DNA from: an uncultured Lachnospiraceae bacterium
Lineage (GTDB): Bacteria > Bacillota > Clostridia > Lachnospirales > Lachnospiraceae
DNA: 35,472 nt
Direction: 5' to 3'
Assembly: GCA_946617225.1 (NCBI GenBank)
Contig: CAMOJW010000004.1
Location: 1-35,472 of the forward strand
The translations under genes were made by a program, and so were the position numbers. The first letter of the stretch is position 1. Each line of letters begins with the position of its first letter. This document shows positions 1 through 8,115 of the stretch, in pieces. A model generated the notes under the pieces. That model had not been told where the DNA came from. It made no database searches and saw only the letters and a list, made by a program, of their open reading frames with translations.

Positions 1-3000
1 GTCCACTTGGCGTAGTAGGTCTTGTTTCCGGTGGTACCCTTCTTGATGGCAGTCCCCTTGGTTTTGAACTTGGAGTCGCTGTCCCAGCCGCTGAAAACGT
101 AGTACTCGCGGACGGGTTTCTGCAGCGTGACCGCATCGATCACGGTGTAGGTCCTGGTCAGCGGTGCATCTTCTGCCTCCTCCCCACTGTTCATCACATA
201 ATTGATGGTGTAGTCGATGAGCTCCCACTGGGCGTAGAGGGTGACCTTGCCGTTGTTGGTCCTGGTGAGCTCCTTGGCTACGCCCTTGTTGGCGATGGCG
301 AGGCCGGAGCCGTCCTTGCTGGTGTTCCAGCCGACGAATTTGTAACCTTTGCGCTTGAAAGCGTTGGCAGTCAGAGCCTTGCCGGTCTTGTAAGGAATGC
401 CGGTGAGGGTCTTCATGGTCCCGGTGCCGCCGTTGGCGTTGAAGATGACCGAGAATTTGTTCTTGTTGTAAGCAGTATTACCGGACACGCGGACGATCTG
501 GGAATAGCTGGTGCCGGAGCCATCCTTGGCGCTGGCGGTGATCCTGGCCCAGCCGTCATCTTCGCCGAACAGGTGCCAGCCGTCTTCGTCCTCGTACACA
601 CTGACGATGCCTCTGTCACTGCTTTCCAGCGTCACACTCTGACAGGTGGCATCATCCGGCCCGATCTGAGCGGTGATAGGCCCTGTGGACGCATCAAAAT
701 CGATCAGTTCAGGCAGCTCGACAGCAATACTCTCTGCAGGGATGATCGTCCGGACACCGCAGTAGATATTGTAACTCTGCTCGAAGTCCTCCCAGCTGCC
801 GAATTCATTTACAAGTTCATCAAACAGCCGGTCGAACTGTTCTCTGGACCCGGCATAGTAAATGTTGCCCTGATAGATAAGGCCCAGTGTATCGCCCTCG
901 ATCTTCTCCAGGCTTTCGGGAATGACGATATAGCCTGCATTTGAGCTCAAGAATGCACGCTCTCCGACCTTCCTGATCCCTTCAGGAAGGACATATCCGT
1001 CGATTCCGGAGCATTCGGAAAACGCATAGCTGCCAATCTCCTGCAGACCAGCAGGAAAATCGATGCTGCTCAGCGAAGGGCAGTAGCCGAAAGAGCCGTT
1101 GCCAATGCAGGTGACTGTGTCAGGGATCGTCACGCTCTGCAGCTTAGTGCATCCATAGAATAGATCGTCCGGGATCCTGGTGAGCCAGGAGGGAATGGTC
1201 ACAGTCTGGAACTGTGAACCTGTAAACACACCTTCCGCGATCACTTCCAGATTCTCGGGGAAATTAATGCTGCTCATACCGCTGTAACTGAAAGAATACT
1301 CTCCGAGCATTTCCATCGATTCGGGAAGGACGATGGACTTGAGCGCAGTGCAGTCCATGAACGCCGAACTTCTGATCTCCTTAAGTCCCTCGGACAGTTT
1401 GACAGATTTGAGCTTCGCACAACCGCCAAATGCAGCGGGATTGATCACCTGGATCCCGGAACCGATCACGACCGTCTGGACATTCTGGAGACTATAGAAC
1501 TGGAGGTCTCCCATGTCCGTAACACCATTCTCGAAGACGACCTTGATGATGTTTTTCCGGTTGGATTTCCACGGCGGGTTCTGGTTGTCATATCCTTTCA
1601 GGGTTCCGTTTCCATAGAAAGTCAGCGTCCTCTTGGCACCTGAACCGGTGACTTTCCATTTGGCCTTCTGTACGACAGGTGCGTCTAAAGGATGGTCGTA
1701 AGTCAGGGTGATGCTCTCCGAGAGTTCCAACGGCAGACTCGTGACAAGTTCCCCGTCCGGTGTGCTGAACACGGCGGGCAGGGCGATCTCTTTTTCCAGG
1801 TGCAGCGGGGCCCGGATCACGCGGAGCGCAGTCATGCCTTCAAAGACGTCTTCATTCACGCCGGCCAGCGAAGACAGGTCGAAGCTGCTCAGATCCAGTT
1901 CTTCCAGACTGCTGCAGTTTTTGAACATCCGGGAGATCTTGGTCACACCACTGGTATCCCAGCCGGTGAGATCGATAGTCTGCAGGTTCCCGCATCCCTC
2001 GAACAGCTTAGACATATCCTTGTGTTCTGTGACATCCAGACCACTCATGTGCAGTTCTTCCAGCCCGGTAATGGTGGAGAAATAGCCCGGACAATTGTAG
2101 GGCAGGTGAACACCGGGCTGCAGCGTCAGCGAGCGGGTATCGGAGGGAAACACTTCAAAATCGATGCGGATGTAGTCCGATTCCATCCCGTCCAGAATAC
2201 CGCTGCCGGGAACGACGATATCCCTCTGGTCACCATTGTAATAAGACAGCTCGATATAATGGTCATAACTGTCATAGTATGCATCGTAGTCTTCCAGCCA
2301 CGGGCTCGTCTCTCCGTGTACAGTCACGTAGCACACTTCCCCAAGGTTGGATCCATCCATTGTACTGATCCCAATGTCTGTGTTGCCGGGTCTAAGGCCC
2401 CTGATATAGTAGGTGCCCTCCTCCTGATAGATCTCCGCCACCCCAGGGTCGGAATAATCGAACGCGAGGGTCTTGTTGGTCGTGTTGGCCGGCAGGATCG
2501 TCAGCAGGATCGGGACTACTTCGCCCACTTCGATGTCAGAGGGGACTGAGGGGATGAACTCTTCGGCCATAACGATCTCAGCCAGTTCTGTCTCATAGAG
2601 GCCGTCTTCATCGCGGAAGACCCTGCCACAGTTCTCGCAGTACCAGTATTCCGTTTCGCCGCCGACTGTATAGCCGAATTCATGGACCAGGGAATGCCCC
2701 TCAGCGGGCAGCAGTGTATCCTCGTAGGAGATCTCCTCTGCGCCGTACTCATCGCGGAAGATCTTTCCGCAGATGTCACACACCCAGTAATCTGTTTGAC
2801 CGCCGTTCGTACAGTCCGGAGCCTCTCCCATCACAAAGTGGAACTCATGCGTGTGTTCGGTCTGCCCGTGGTCCACTACAGTCAGGGTGATGGAACTGGA
2901 AACGCCGGTGTCCTTAGAAGTAGCTGTGAGAGTCAGCGTGCCGGCTCTGAAGAATGTAATGTAGTAGTATTCATAATAAACAGTTTCTTCTCCGTTATCG

Positions 3001-5804
3001 TACGGCATGATCTCCAATTCGATATCGGCTACATCCGTGTCGCTGACAGACCAGGAGACATTCTGTCCGGTATTAGTCGGATCGTTTGCATTGTAAACAT
3101 GTTCGTTCAATTCTATACGATCCTCGATGTAGTAGTGGTCATCGAAATCGTACAGGTCCATGTCGTTCAGGACATGGATCTTAAAGGTGGTTTTGAATAC
3201 TCCTTCTTCTGTAGATGTAGAGGCCGTGAGCACAGCTGTGCCCTTGGCCTTGCATTTCAGTTTATTGTCAGAAGTCACCTCTGCAACGGAGGGATCCGAG
3301 GAACTCCAGACAAATGAGTCTATACTCGAATCAAAAGTTAAATACGCTCTGCCGCTCAGATCGATCACCGTTCCGACTCCATAACCGGAATCAAGATCGA
3401 CATGAACAGATGACGATATATGCGTGAAGGCATCAAGATAATAGTCACCACAAGTCACCCTGAGAGTGAATTCGCCTTCCTCTAATGCCGTGAGTATTCC
3501 ATTCTCATCCACGGTCGCTATATTGGGATTGGAAGACTCCCACTGATAAACGGCATCATCAGGCTCGTCTCCCACCAGCCATACGATCCACTCTTTCAGA
3601 TCATAAGTAAGGCCGGTGTTCATGCCTTCCATATAAATATCAAATGGTGCCGTCACATGCAGAACAGTGTCTGCTGTGTACTTCCCATCAGTGACAGTGA
3701 GCGTAACAACACCCTGTTTATAAGCTGTCAGAATTCCGTTTTCATCAATGTCCGCTATGGACGGATCCTGGGAAGTCCAGACGAACTCCGCCGCACTCCC
3801 GTCATTGACATAGTATAGTCCTGTCAATTCCGGATCTGTCAGATCCAAGGTCTCGCCCACGGCACAGGACATCTCCTCGTGCTCGAATGCTATTCCGCAG
3901 ACCTTGACCACACAGACATCCTTGTACGCTCCGTCGATGGTCTGGGCAGTAATAGTCCTTACACCGATACCGTCAGTAGTGATCGTGACCGGTTCATTGA
4001 TGTACTTCATAAAGTCGTCGGAATTGTTATCCACTAGGATCACATTGTTCCAGGCGGTATCAGCAAAAATAGGACTGAGTCTCCACAGGACAGCCGTCGA
4101 GGAGGCATTTTCAGGAGTGATCGCAGCTGTCAGTTCGGCGGTCTCGCCCTGGTCCATGAACAGCTGGTGATAATTCAGCGTGACTCCTGTGGGGTGTACC
4201 GGATCGGAAGCGCCGCAGATGATATGGCAGCTGCCCTGATCAATAAACCATCCGCCGTTGACCCGATTCTGCCACATTTCTTCGGATCCCTGATAATAGA
4301 TGGCCGTGAAGCTGCCTATTACATCGTCACCGAGATATTGCACCGAAGAAGGGATATAAATGCTCTTTGCTCCATAGAAAGCATGTTCCCCGAGGTATGT
4401 CACGCCGGAGGGAACGACGACCTGCTCCAATTCTGAACTTGTAAAAGCATACCCGTCCACCTTCGTAAGTGTACTGGGCAATGCGATCGAACTGAAAGAT
4501 CTGACACCATTAAAAGCGCCGGTCCCGATCGATGTGATGCCTTCTCCGATCTCGATCTTCCGGATCTTACCGGCAAGCGCATCCCAGGGTTTGGTCTGAT
4601 ACGGCATGCTGACATTTTCGGGATTGCCTATCCTGCCGCTTCCGTTAACACGCAGGATACCATCCTCGGTCACTTCCCATGTGAAACCGCCATCTAACGT
4701 ACCGGAAGTGACATCCTGTCCCTGCTCCATCTGACTGGAATCACAGTGAACTGTAACGCCCGAACCGTAATAGATATCATTCCATTCCCCCTCCGTGCCC
4801 TGATAATAGATGACCATGCCTTCCGCAAAAGCATAGTTGTCAATATGAGTCACACTGTTCGGAATGTAAAGTGTAAGTCCCGTGCATCTGAAAAAGGCCT
4901 GATACTCAATAGTGGATATGGAATCAGGGAGTTCCAGTTCCCTGAGGCTGAGACAGCCATTAAAAGTATCAGAACCTATGACCTCGATTCCGTAGCCCAG
5001 CTGTACCTCAGTCAATTTAGGACAACCGCCGAAACACGACGCAGGCAGCGAAGTCAGCGTCTGCGGTAAGACCGCTTTCTTTAGCCGCGGCATTTCGGAG
5101 AACATAGCTTCACTCAGAGAAGTGATCCCCTCGCCAACGCGTACTTCCGTGATCCGCTCCTTATAATTGGCCCAGCTGAACTGTCCGTTGTAATATTCGT
5201 TGTATGTGCTTTCATAGAGATCTCCCTCTCCGGTGATCTCCAGGAGCATGCCGTCAGAGGTCTCCGTCACTTCCCAGAAAGCATCCGGACCGCATCTGCC
5301 GCTGGTCATCTCCTCATCGATGATGGTATAGTCCTTGGGGTCGCGAACGACCGGGTCGGACTCCTCACCGGGGATCTCAAAAACAAGATCGCCATTACCG
5401 GTATCGTTTGTGCCGGTCTCGTTAGTGGCGGCATCGTTAGATCCGGCATCATCAGATCCGTCATTTTCAGGCCTTTCAGCATCATTCGATGCCGATCCCT
5501 GAACGGGTGCTGCAGGTCCCCTGTCGCTTCCCGCATCTCCGGAAGGCTGTTCAACAGCATCCTGTCCGCTGCCTGCAGGCTGTTCGGCTGAGGCGGACTC
5601 AGGCTGTGCCTCTTCATTGTCTGCAGATCCCCCACGATCTGCAGCCGGCTGCTCCTCTGCTGCCGGACTCTTGTCTGCGCCGGAAGACTCCTCTGCCGAT
5701 GCAGGAGCAGTCTCTGTCTGCTCTGCCTCAGCAGCCGTCACAGGTACCGTGATGTTCGTGAAGATCATCGCGGCCGCCAGCATGACAGCAATAAAACGTT
5801 TCAT
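1..5804 (-). CDS. Giant secreted BspA-type leucine-rich-repeat / Ig-like / InlB-repeat surface protein (3' end outside window)
   Basis: One frame stays open from ATG 5804 to the left edge, giving at least 1,934 residues; the C-terminus lies outside. AGGAGGG sits 4 nt before the ATG. Residues 1-25 form a signal peptide (MKRF, hydrophobic core, VTA-A cleavage site), followed by an Ala/Glu/Ser-rich linker to about 130. LRR_5 (BspA-type) blocks lie at about 210-350, 413-535 and 1419-1650. Bacterial Ig-like (Big_2-type) modules lie at about 539-960, 1079-1160 and 1685-1776. Two short modules with a YWxC-x2-CG core carry Cys 1009/1012 and 1056/1059. A DUF285-type LRR (DMSKLFEGCGNL, DLTGWDTSGV) lies at about 1249-1320. 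An InlB B-repeat (FNANGGTGTM ... GYKFVGWNT ... LYAQW) spans about 1782-1864, and a second begins before the edge. The family is usually cell-surface and adhesin-like; the ligand and the anchor cannot be seen. Base composition looks lower in GC than the core genes. Confidence 0.9.
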   Translation of the reverse strand, partial: MKRFIAVMLAAAMIFTNITVPVTAAEAEQTETAPASAEESSGADKSPAAEEQPAADRGGSADNEEAQPESASAEQPAGSGQDAVEQPSGDAGSDRGPAAPVQGSASNDAERPENDGSDDAGSNDAATNETGTNDTGNGDLVFEIPGEESDPVVRDPKDYTIIDEEMTSGRCGPDAFWEVTETSDGMLLEITGEGDLYESTYNEYYNGQFSWANYKERITEVRVGEGITSLSEAMFSEMPRLKKAVLPQTLTSLPASCFGGCPKLTEVQLGYGIEVIGSDTFNGCLSLRELELPDSISTIEYQAFFRCTGLTLYIPNSVTHIDNYAFAEGMVIYYQGTEGEWNDIYYGSGVTVHCDSSQMEQGQDVTSGTLDGGFTWEVTEDGILRVNGSGRIGNPENVSMPYQTKPWDALAGKIRKIEIGEGITSIGTGAFNGVRSFSSIALPSTLTKVDGYAFTSSELEQVVVPSGVTYLGEHAFYGAKSIYIPSSVQYLGDDVIGSFTAIYYQGSEEMWQNRVNGGWFIDQGSCHIICGASDPVHPTGVTLNYHQLFMDQGETAELTAAITPENASSTAVLWRLSPIFADTAWNNVILVDNNSDDFMKYINEPVTITTDGIGVRTITAQTIDGAYKDVCVVKVCGIAFEHEEMSCAVGETLDLTDPELTGLYYVNDGSAAEFVWTSQDPSIADIDENGILTAYKQGVVTLTVTDGKYTADTVLHVTAPFDIYMEGMNTGLTYDLKEWIVWLVGDEPDDAVYQWESSNPNIATVDENGILTALEEGEFTLRVTCGDYYLDAFTHISSSVHVDLDSGYGVGTVIDLSGRAYLTFDSSIDSFVWSSSDPSVAEVTSDNKLKCKAKGTAVLTASTSTEEGVFKTTFKIHVLNDMDLYDFDDHYYIEDRIELNEHVYNANDPTNTGQNVSWSVSDTDVADIELEIMPYDNGEETVYYEYYYITFFRAGTLTLTATSKDTGVSSSITLTVVDHGQTEHTHEFHFVMGEAPDCTNGGQTDYWVCDICGKIFRDEYGAEEISYEDTLLPAEGHSLVHEFGYTVGGETEYWYCENCGRVFRDEDGLYETELAEIVMAEEFIPSVPSDIEVGEVVPILLTILPANTTNKTLAFDYSDPGVAEIYQEEGTYYIRGLRPGNTDIGISTMDGSNLGEVCYVTVHGETSPWLEDYDAYYDSYDHYIELSYYNGDQRDIVVPGSGILDGMESDYIRIDFEVFPSDTRSLTLQPGVHLPYNCPGYFSTITGLEELHMSGLDVTEHKDMSKLFEGCGNLQTIDLTGWDTSGVTKISRMFKNCSSLEELDLSSFDLSSLAGVNEDVFEGMTALRVIRAPLHLEKEIALPAVFSTPDGELVTSLPLELSESITLTYDHPLDAPVVQKAKWKVTGSGAKRTLTFYGNGTLKGYDNQNPPWKSNRKNIIKVVFENGVTDMGDLQFYSLQNVQTVVIGSGIQVINPAAFGGCAKLKSVKLSEGLKEIRSSAFMDCTALKSIVLPESMEMLGEYSFSYSGMSSINFPENLEVIAEGVFTGSQFQTVTIPSWLTRIPDDLFYGCTKLQSVTIPDTVTCIGNGSFGYCPSLSSIDFPAGLQEIGSYAFSECSGIDGYVLPEGIRKVGERAFLSSNAGYIVIPESLEKIEGDTLGLIYQGNIYYAGSREQFDRLFDELVNEFGSWEDFEQSYNIYCGVRTIIPAESIAVELPELIDFDASTGPITAQIGPDDATCQSVTLESSDRGIVSVYEDEDGWHLFGEDDGWARITASAKDGSGTSYSQIVRVSGNTAYNKNKFSVIFNANGGTGTMKTLTGIPYKTGKALTANAFKRKGYKFVGWNTSKDGSGLAIANKGVAKELTRTNNGKVTLYAQWELIDYTINYVMNSGEEAEDAPLTRTYTVIDAVTLQKPVREYYVFSGWDSDSKFKTKGTAIKKGTTGNKTYYAKW

Positions 5805-5860
5805 GATACCCTCCTGTTTTCCCAAGTTGTTTAAATGTCGAATCGTGGATTAAATTCCAC

Positions 5861-5890
5861 ATTATCAATTATACACGTAAAGTTGATCAA
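5861..5890 (-). promoter_or_regulatory. Candidate sigma-A promoter of the LRR protein gene
   Basis: Read on the minus strand, TTGATC (5885-5890) and GATAAT (5861-5866) are separated by 18 bp, about 57 bp before the ATG. Just downstream, 5845-5860 is an imperfect palindrome with GTGGA/TCCAC arms that could be an operator. The hexamers are not perfect, so this is tentative. Confidence 0.4.
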
Positions 5891-5965
5891 ATAAGCTTCA
5901 GAGTAAATTATTTTTTTCGATGAGTTTAAGTCATGCAAGACCCGGAGCTTCTGCTGATCGGGCAC

Positions 5966-6003
5966 AAAAAGAGAGCGCTTGCAAATGTATGTGCAAGCGC
6001 TCT
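5966..6003 (-). terminator. Rho-independent terminator downstream of the YneA-like gene
   Basis: A perfect 12-bp stem (AGAGCGCTTGCA 5972-5983 with TGCAAGCGCTCT 5992-6003) closes an 8-nt loop and is followed on the minus strand by TCTTTTTG. It lies about 85 bp after the YneA-like stop codon. A second, smaller inverted repeat (CCATAATG 6045-6052 with CATTATGG 6064-6071) lies between them. Confidence 0.8.
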
Positions 6004-6086
6004 TATGACAGGCATGGATATTCTGGCAAAATGGAATCTACGGACCATAATGGATCTCCTGATCATTATGGATCCACTGTATGATC

Positions 6087-6668
6087 TCACGGCAGCTTCT
6101 CTTCCGAATAGTAGGGAACGATCAGAGTATCCCCGGGATGGATCTTCAAACTGGTCATGTCCTCCTGATAGGTGAGGTTGTTGATAGAGCAGACCTCACG
6201 GAGATAATCCTTCATGTCCGGATAATGGACCGCATCGGCATACTGGGCGGCATAGTCCATAAAGTCCTCTCCATAGGCCACCGTGATATCCGTGTAATAC
6301 TTGTAATCCTCTGCTGCCTCGACTGCTGCAGCATGAGAATACAGGCCCGCGGAAAACAGAGAGCAGCACAGAAGGATGCCCAGAACGGCCAGACGGATCA
6401 CTGCAGAGCGAGGGAACAGAACGGTCTGAACAGCAGCCGTGCGGGACACTCTCCCGGCAGCTGCTGTGTAAGCAGACACAGTGCGTCTGACTGTCCTGCG
6501 GGCTGCATCGGCCTGAGCTGCGGCGGTGTTCGCAAGATTCCTGCGGGCTGCGGCTGTATCGATCACTGTATATCTCCTCCTGCGGGCTGCAGGCGCGGAA
6601 TGAGCGGCAGCTGTTGCGGCTCCGGCAGTTCGATTTATATTGATCACCTGAATACTATGTGCGTACAT
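6087..6668 (-). CDS. yneA: LysM-containing single-pass membrane protein, YneA-like SOS cell-division suppressor
   Basis: 193 residues from ATG 6668, which is preceded by GGGAGG at 6 nt. An upstream TTG at 6689 has no ribosome site and was not used. Residues 1-90 are an unusual Ala/Arg/Thr-rich segment with repeated TAAAR-like runs. Residues 91-111 form one transmembrane helix. Residues 126-187 look like an extracellular LysM domain ending HPGDTLIVPYY. In Bacillus, YneA is a small membrane-plus-LysM protein, divergent from lexA and SOS-induced, that delays septation. Position, LexA boxes and domain order match that here. B. subtilis YneA is only about 105 residues and lacks the long N-terminal segment, so the function is inferred from context and topology rather than close sequence identity. 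Confidence 0.7.
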   Translation of the reverse strand: MYAHSIQVININRTAGAATAAAHSAPAARRRRYTVIDTAAARRNLANTAAAQADAARRTVRRTVSAYTAAAGRVSRTAAVQTVLFPRSAVIRLAVLGILLCCSLFSAGLYSHAAAVEAAEDYKYYTDITVAYGEDFMDYAAQYADAVHYPDMKDYLREVCSINNLTYQEDMTSLKIHPGDTLIVPYYSEEKLP

Positions 6669-6696
6669 ATCGTACCTCCCAACTGTCAAAACAGGA

Positions 6697-6710
6697 CGAA
6701 CAGATGTTTG
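6697..6710. promoter_or_regulatory. LexA box 1 (perfect palindrome)
   Basis: CGAACAGATGTTTG matches the Gram-positive LexA (Cheo) box CGAAC-N4-GTTYG in both half-sites. It lies between the YneA-like promoter's -10 and its ATG, where bound LexA would block that transcript. Confidence 0.85.
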
Positions 6711-6721
6711 CTACGAGTATG

Positions 6722-6750
6722 AGTATATCGAACATACATTCTTTTGTCAA
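6722..6750 (-). promoter_or_regulatory. Sigma-A promoter of the YneA-like gene
   Basis: On the minus strand, TTGACA (6745-6750) and TATACT (6722-6727) are spaced exactly 17 bp, a near-consensus promoter. The predicted start is about 45 nt before ATG 6668. LexA box 2 occupies the spacer and box 1 lies just downstream of the start point, so strong repression and SOS release are expected. Confidence 0.8.
6729..6742. promoter_or_regulatory. LexA box 2 (one good half-site)
   Basis: CGAACATACATTCT has a perfect CGAAC half-site and a degenerate second half (ATTCT). It sits inside the -35/-10 spacer of the YneA-like promoter. Confidence 0.55.
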
Positions 6751-6757
6751 CAGAAAT

Positions 6758-6771
6758 CGAACATATTTTCG
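6758..6771. promoter_or_regulatory. LexA box 3
   Basis: CGAACATATTTTCG differs from the palindrome CGAACATATGTTCG at one base. It lies between the two divergent promoters, about 10 bp upstream of the lexA -35. Confidence 0.7.
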
Positions 6772-6784
6772 GAATATATGTTTG
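6771..6784. promoter_or_regulatory. LexA box 4, overlapping the lexA -35
   Basis: GGAATATATGTTTG has a good GTTTG half-site and a weaker GGAAT half. It shares one base with box 3 and overlaps the first bases of the lexA -35, which suits autorepression. Confidence 0.55.
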
Positions 6785-6809
6785 CTTTTTGAGATGATTC
6801 TGTTATAAT
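6782..6809 (+). promoter_or_regulatory. lexA promoter with extended -10
   Basis: TATAAT (6804-6809) is preceded by TGT, forming an extended -10. A weak -35, TTGCTT (6782-6787), is 16 bp upstream. The predicted start is about 50 nt before the lexA ATG. Confidence 0.7.
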
Positions 6810-6866
6810 AAGTAAAAATGCAGAATGCAATAAGTCTGCGGTTCAGTACAGGAAGGAGAAGCGCTG

Positions 6867-7478
6867 ATGGCACGAATCACCCCCAAGCAGGAACAGATCC
6901 TGGAATATATCAAGAAAGAGATCTTAGAGAAGGGTTACCCGCCGACGGTGCGTGAGATCTGCGAGACTGTTCATCTCAAATCCACCTCTTCCGTTCACTC
7001 CCACCTCAATTCCCTGGAGCGCAACGGTTTCATCCGCCGCGATCCCACCAAACCGCGCGCCATCGAGATCTGCGACGACAGCTTCCAGATGGTCCGCACG
7101 GAGATGACCTCTCTTCCCATCGTCGGCAGGGTGGCTGCCGGCGAACCGATCCTCGCTCAGGAGAACATCGAGGAGTATTTCCCAGTACCGGCTGAGCTGG
7201 TCCCTTCGGGTGAGTCCTACGCCCTGCGCGTCCACGGTGAATCCATGATCAACGCCGGTATCATGGACGGCGATCTCGTCATGGTCAATTCCGTCAACAC
7301 CGCCTCCAATGGCGACATGGTCGTAGCCCTGGTTGACGATTCCGCCACAGTGAAGACTTTCTACAAGGAGAAGGATCACATCCGTCTGCAGCCCGAGAAC
7401 GACAATATGGATCCCATCATCGTCGACAACTGCATCATCCTAGGGAAGGTCTGGGCTGTGTTCAGGTATCTGAGGTAA
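6867..7478 (+). CDS. lexA: SOS repressor LexA (self-cleaving S24 protease)
   Basis: 203 residues, the normal length. An N-terminal winged helix-turn-helix (about 1-65, with TVREICETVHLKSTSSVHSH as the recognition region) binds the SOS operators. A C-terminal S24 domain carries the Ala91-Gly92 scissile bond (RVAAGEPI), nucleophile Ser126 (HGESM) and general base Lys163 (SATVKTF). RecA filaments trigger self-cleavage. GGAAGGAG precedes the ATG by 8 nt. It is divergent from the YneA-like gene, and the LexA boxes between them imply that LexA represses both itself and that neighbour. Confidence 0.97.
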   Translation: MARITPKQEQILEYIKKEILEKGYPPTVREICETVHLKSTSSVHSHLNSLERNGFIRRDPTKPRAIEICDDSFQMVRTEMTSLPIVGRVAAGEPILAQENIEEYFPVPAELVPSGESYALRVHGESMINAGIMDGDLVMVNSVNTASNGDMVVALVDDSATVKTFYKEKDHIRLQPENDNMDPIIVDNCIILGKVWAVFRYLR

Positions 7479-7492
7479 ATGATTGTGATGAA

Positions 7493-7520
7493 AGCCGTGC
7501 CGGGAGGGCACGGCTTTTTT
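7493..7520 (+). terminator. lexA rho-independent terminator
   Basis: AGCCGTGCC (7493-7501) pairs with GGCACGGCT (7507-7515) around a 5-nt loop, followed by TTTTTT. It ends the lexA transcript about 40 bp after the stop codon and separates lexA from the repeat array. Confidence 0.92.
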
Positions 7521-7602
7521 AATGTTGCGAAATCTTTTTTTATGCGGCCCTGAGAGCGGATCTTACCACAGCTTTGTCTTATATCCGGTTTTGTCCGGTG
7601 AA

Positions 7603-7997
7603 ATAAGCCCAACTCCTGTTTCCGCTTTTCGGGGCTTACTACCTTTCCTGCAATGTAAGCCGTGGGCAGGAAATAGCGACTCGAGGCTTACGGCTATTCC
7701 GGAGATATAAGCTCGAACCCTGATAATCTGCGCGTGGGCTTATTACTCCTTTGACTCAAATAAGCTCAAGGCTATTATCTACCCCTTGAGGCTTATGTGC
7801 CCGTAAGCCCCCAAAGGGGATTATCCCTTCCAGGCTTATCGTCACGAATATCCTGTAAGCTCTAAAGGCTATCTCGCATCCGCTGGGCTTACTATCACCA
7901 AAAGTCTATAAGCCCAGAAGAGGAACCTTGCGCTTGCGGGCTTATCTTCTCAAGAAATATGTAAGCCCGGAAGACGGTTCCCCGCTTCCAGGCTTAC
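7603..7997. repeat. Array of eight 52-bp units built from an inverted 8-bp motif (RTAAGCYC ... RGGCTTAY)
   Basis: Eight forward motifs start at 7603, 7655, 7707, 7760, 7803, 7855, 7908 and 7961. Eight inverted motifs start at 7632, 7684, 7736, 7789, 7832, 7885, 7938 and 7990. Each unit is motif, 21-22 bp interior, inverted motif, then a linker of 15-16 bp; only the fourth linker differs, at 6 bp. Interiors and linkers are mostly not conserved. Several units could form longer hairpins: unit 4 about 12 bp with one bulge, unit 8 about 12 bp with one mismatch. The array lies between the convergent 3' ends of lexA and rsfS and covers most of a 595-bp gene-free stretch. I recognise no known element. 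A binding-site array, a REP-like element and a multi-hairpin RNA are all possible. Confidence 0.88.
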
Positions 7998-8084
7998 CCC
8001 TGATCGTCGTCACAGTTGATGATCATTGTTATAGTTGTTTCTGTCGTGATATTTTCCCTATTTCACGGCAGAATTAACGTTCTC

Positions 8085-8102
8085 CGGCCTCGTCAGAGGC
8101 CG
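8085..8102 (-). terminator. Hairpin downstream of rsfS, probable weak terminator
   Basis: CGGCCTC (8085-8091) and GAGGCCG (8096-8102) form a 7-bp GC-rich stem with a 4-nt loop, 14 bp after the rsfS stop. No clear T-run follows, so it may be a weak terminator or a 3'-end stabiliser. Confidence 0.45.
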
Positions 8103-8115
8103 AGCTGCGTCAGGA

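Noticed and set aside
7522-7710. Short plus-strand open frame after lexA (62 codons)
   Set aside because: No ribosome site, begins inside the lexA terminator region, and runs into the repeat array; the composition is not protein-like.
7603-7997. CRISPR array
   Set aside because: The conserved part is only 8 bp and alternates in orientation. CRISPR repeats are about 23-40 bp, direct, and separated by unrelated spacers. No cas gene is nearby.
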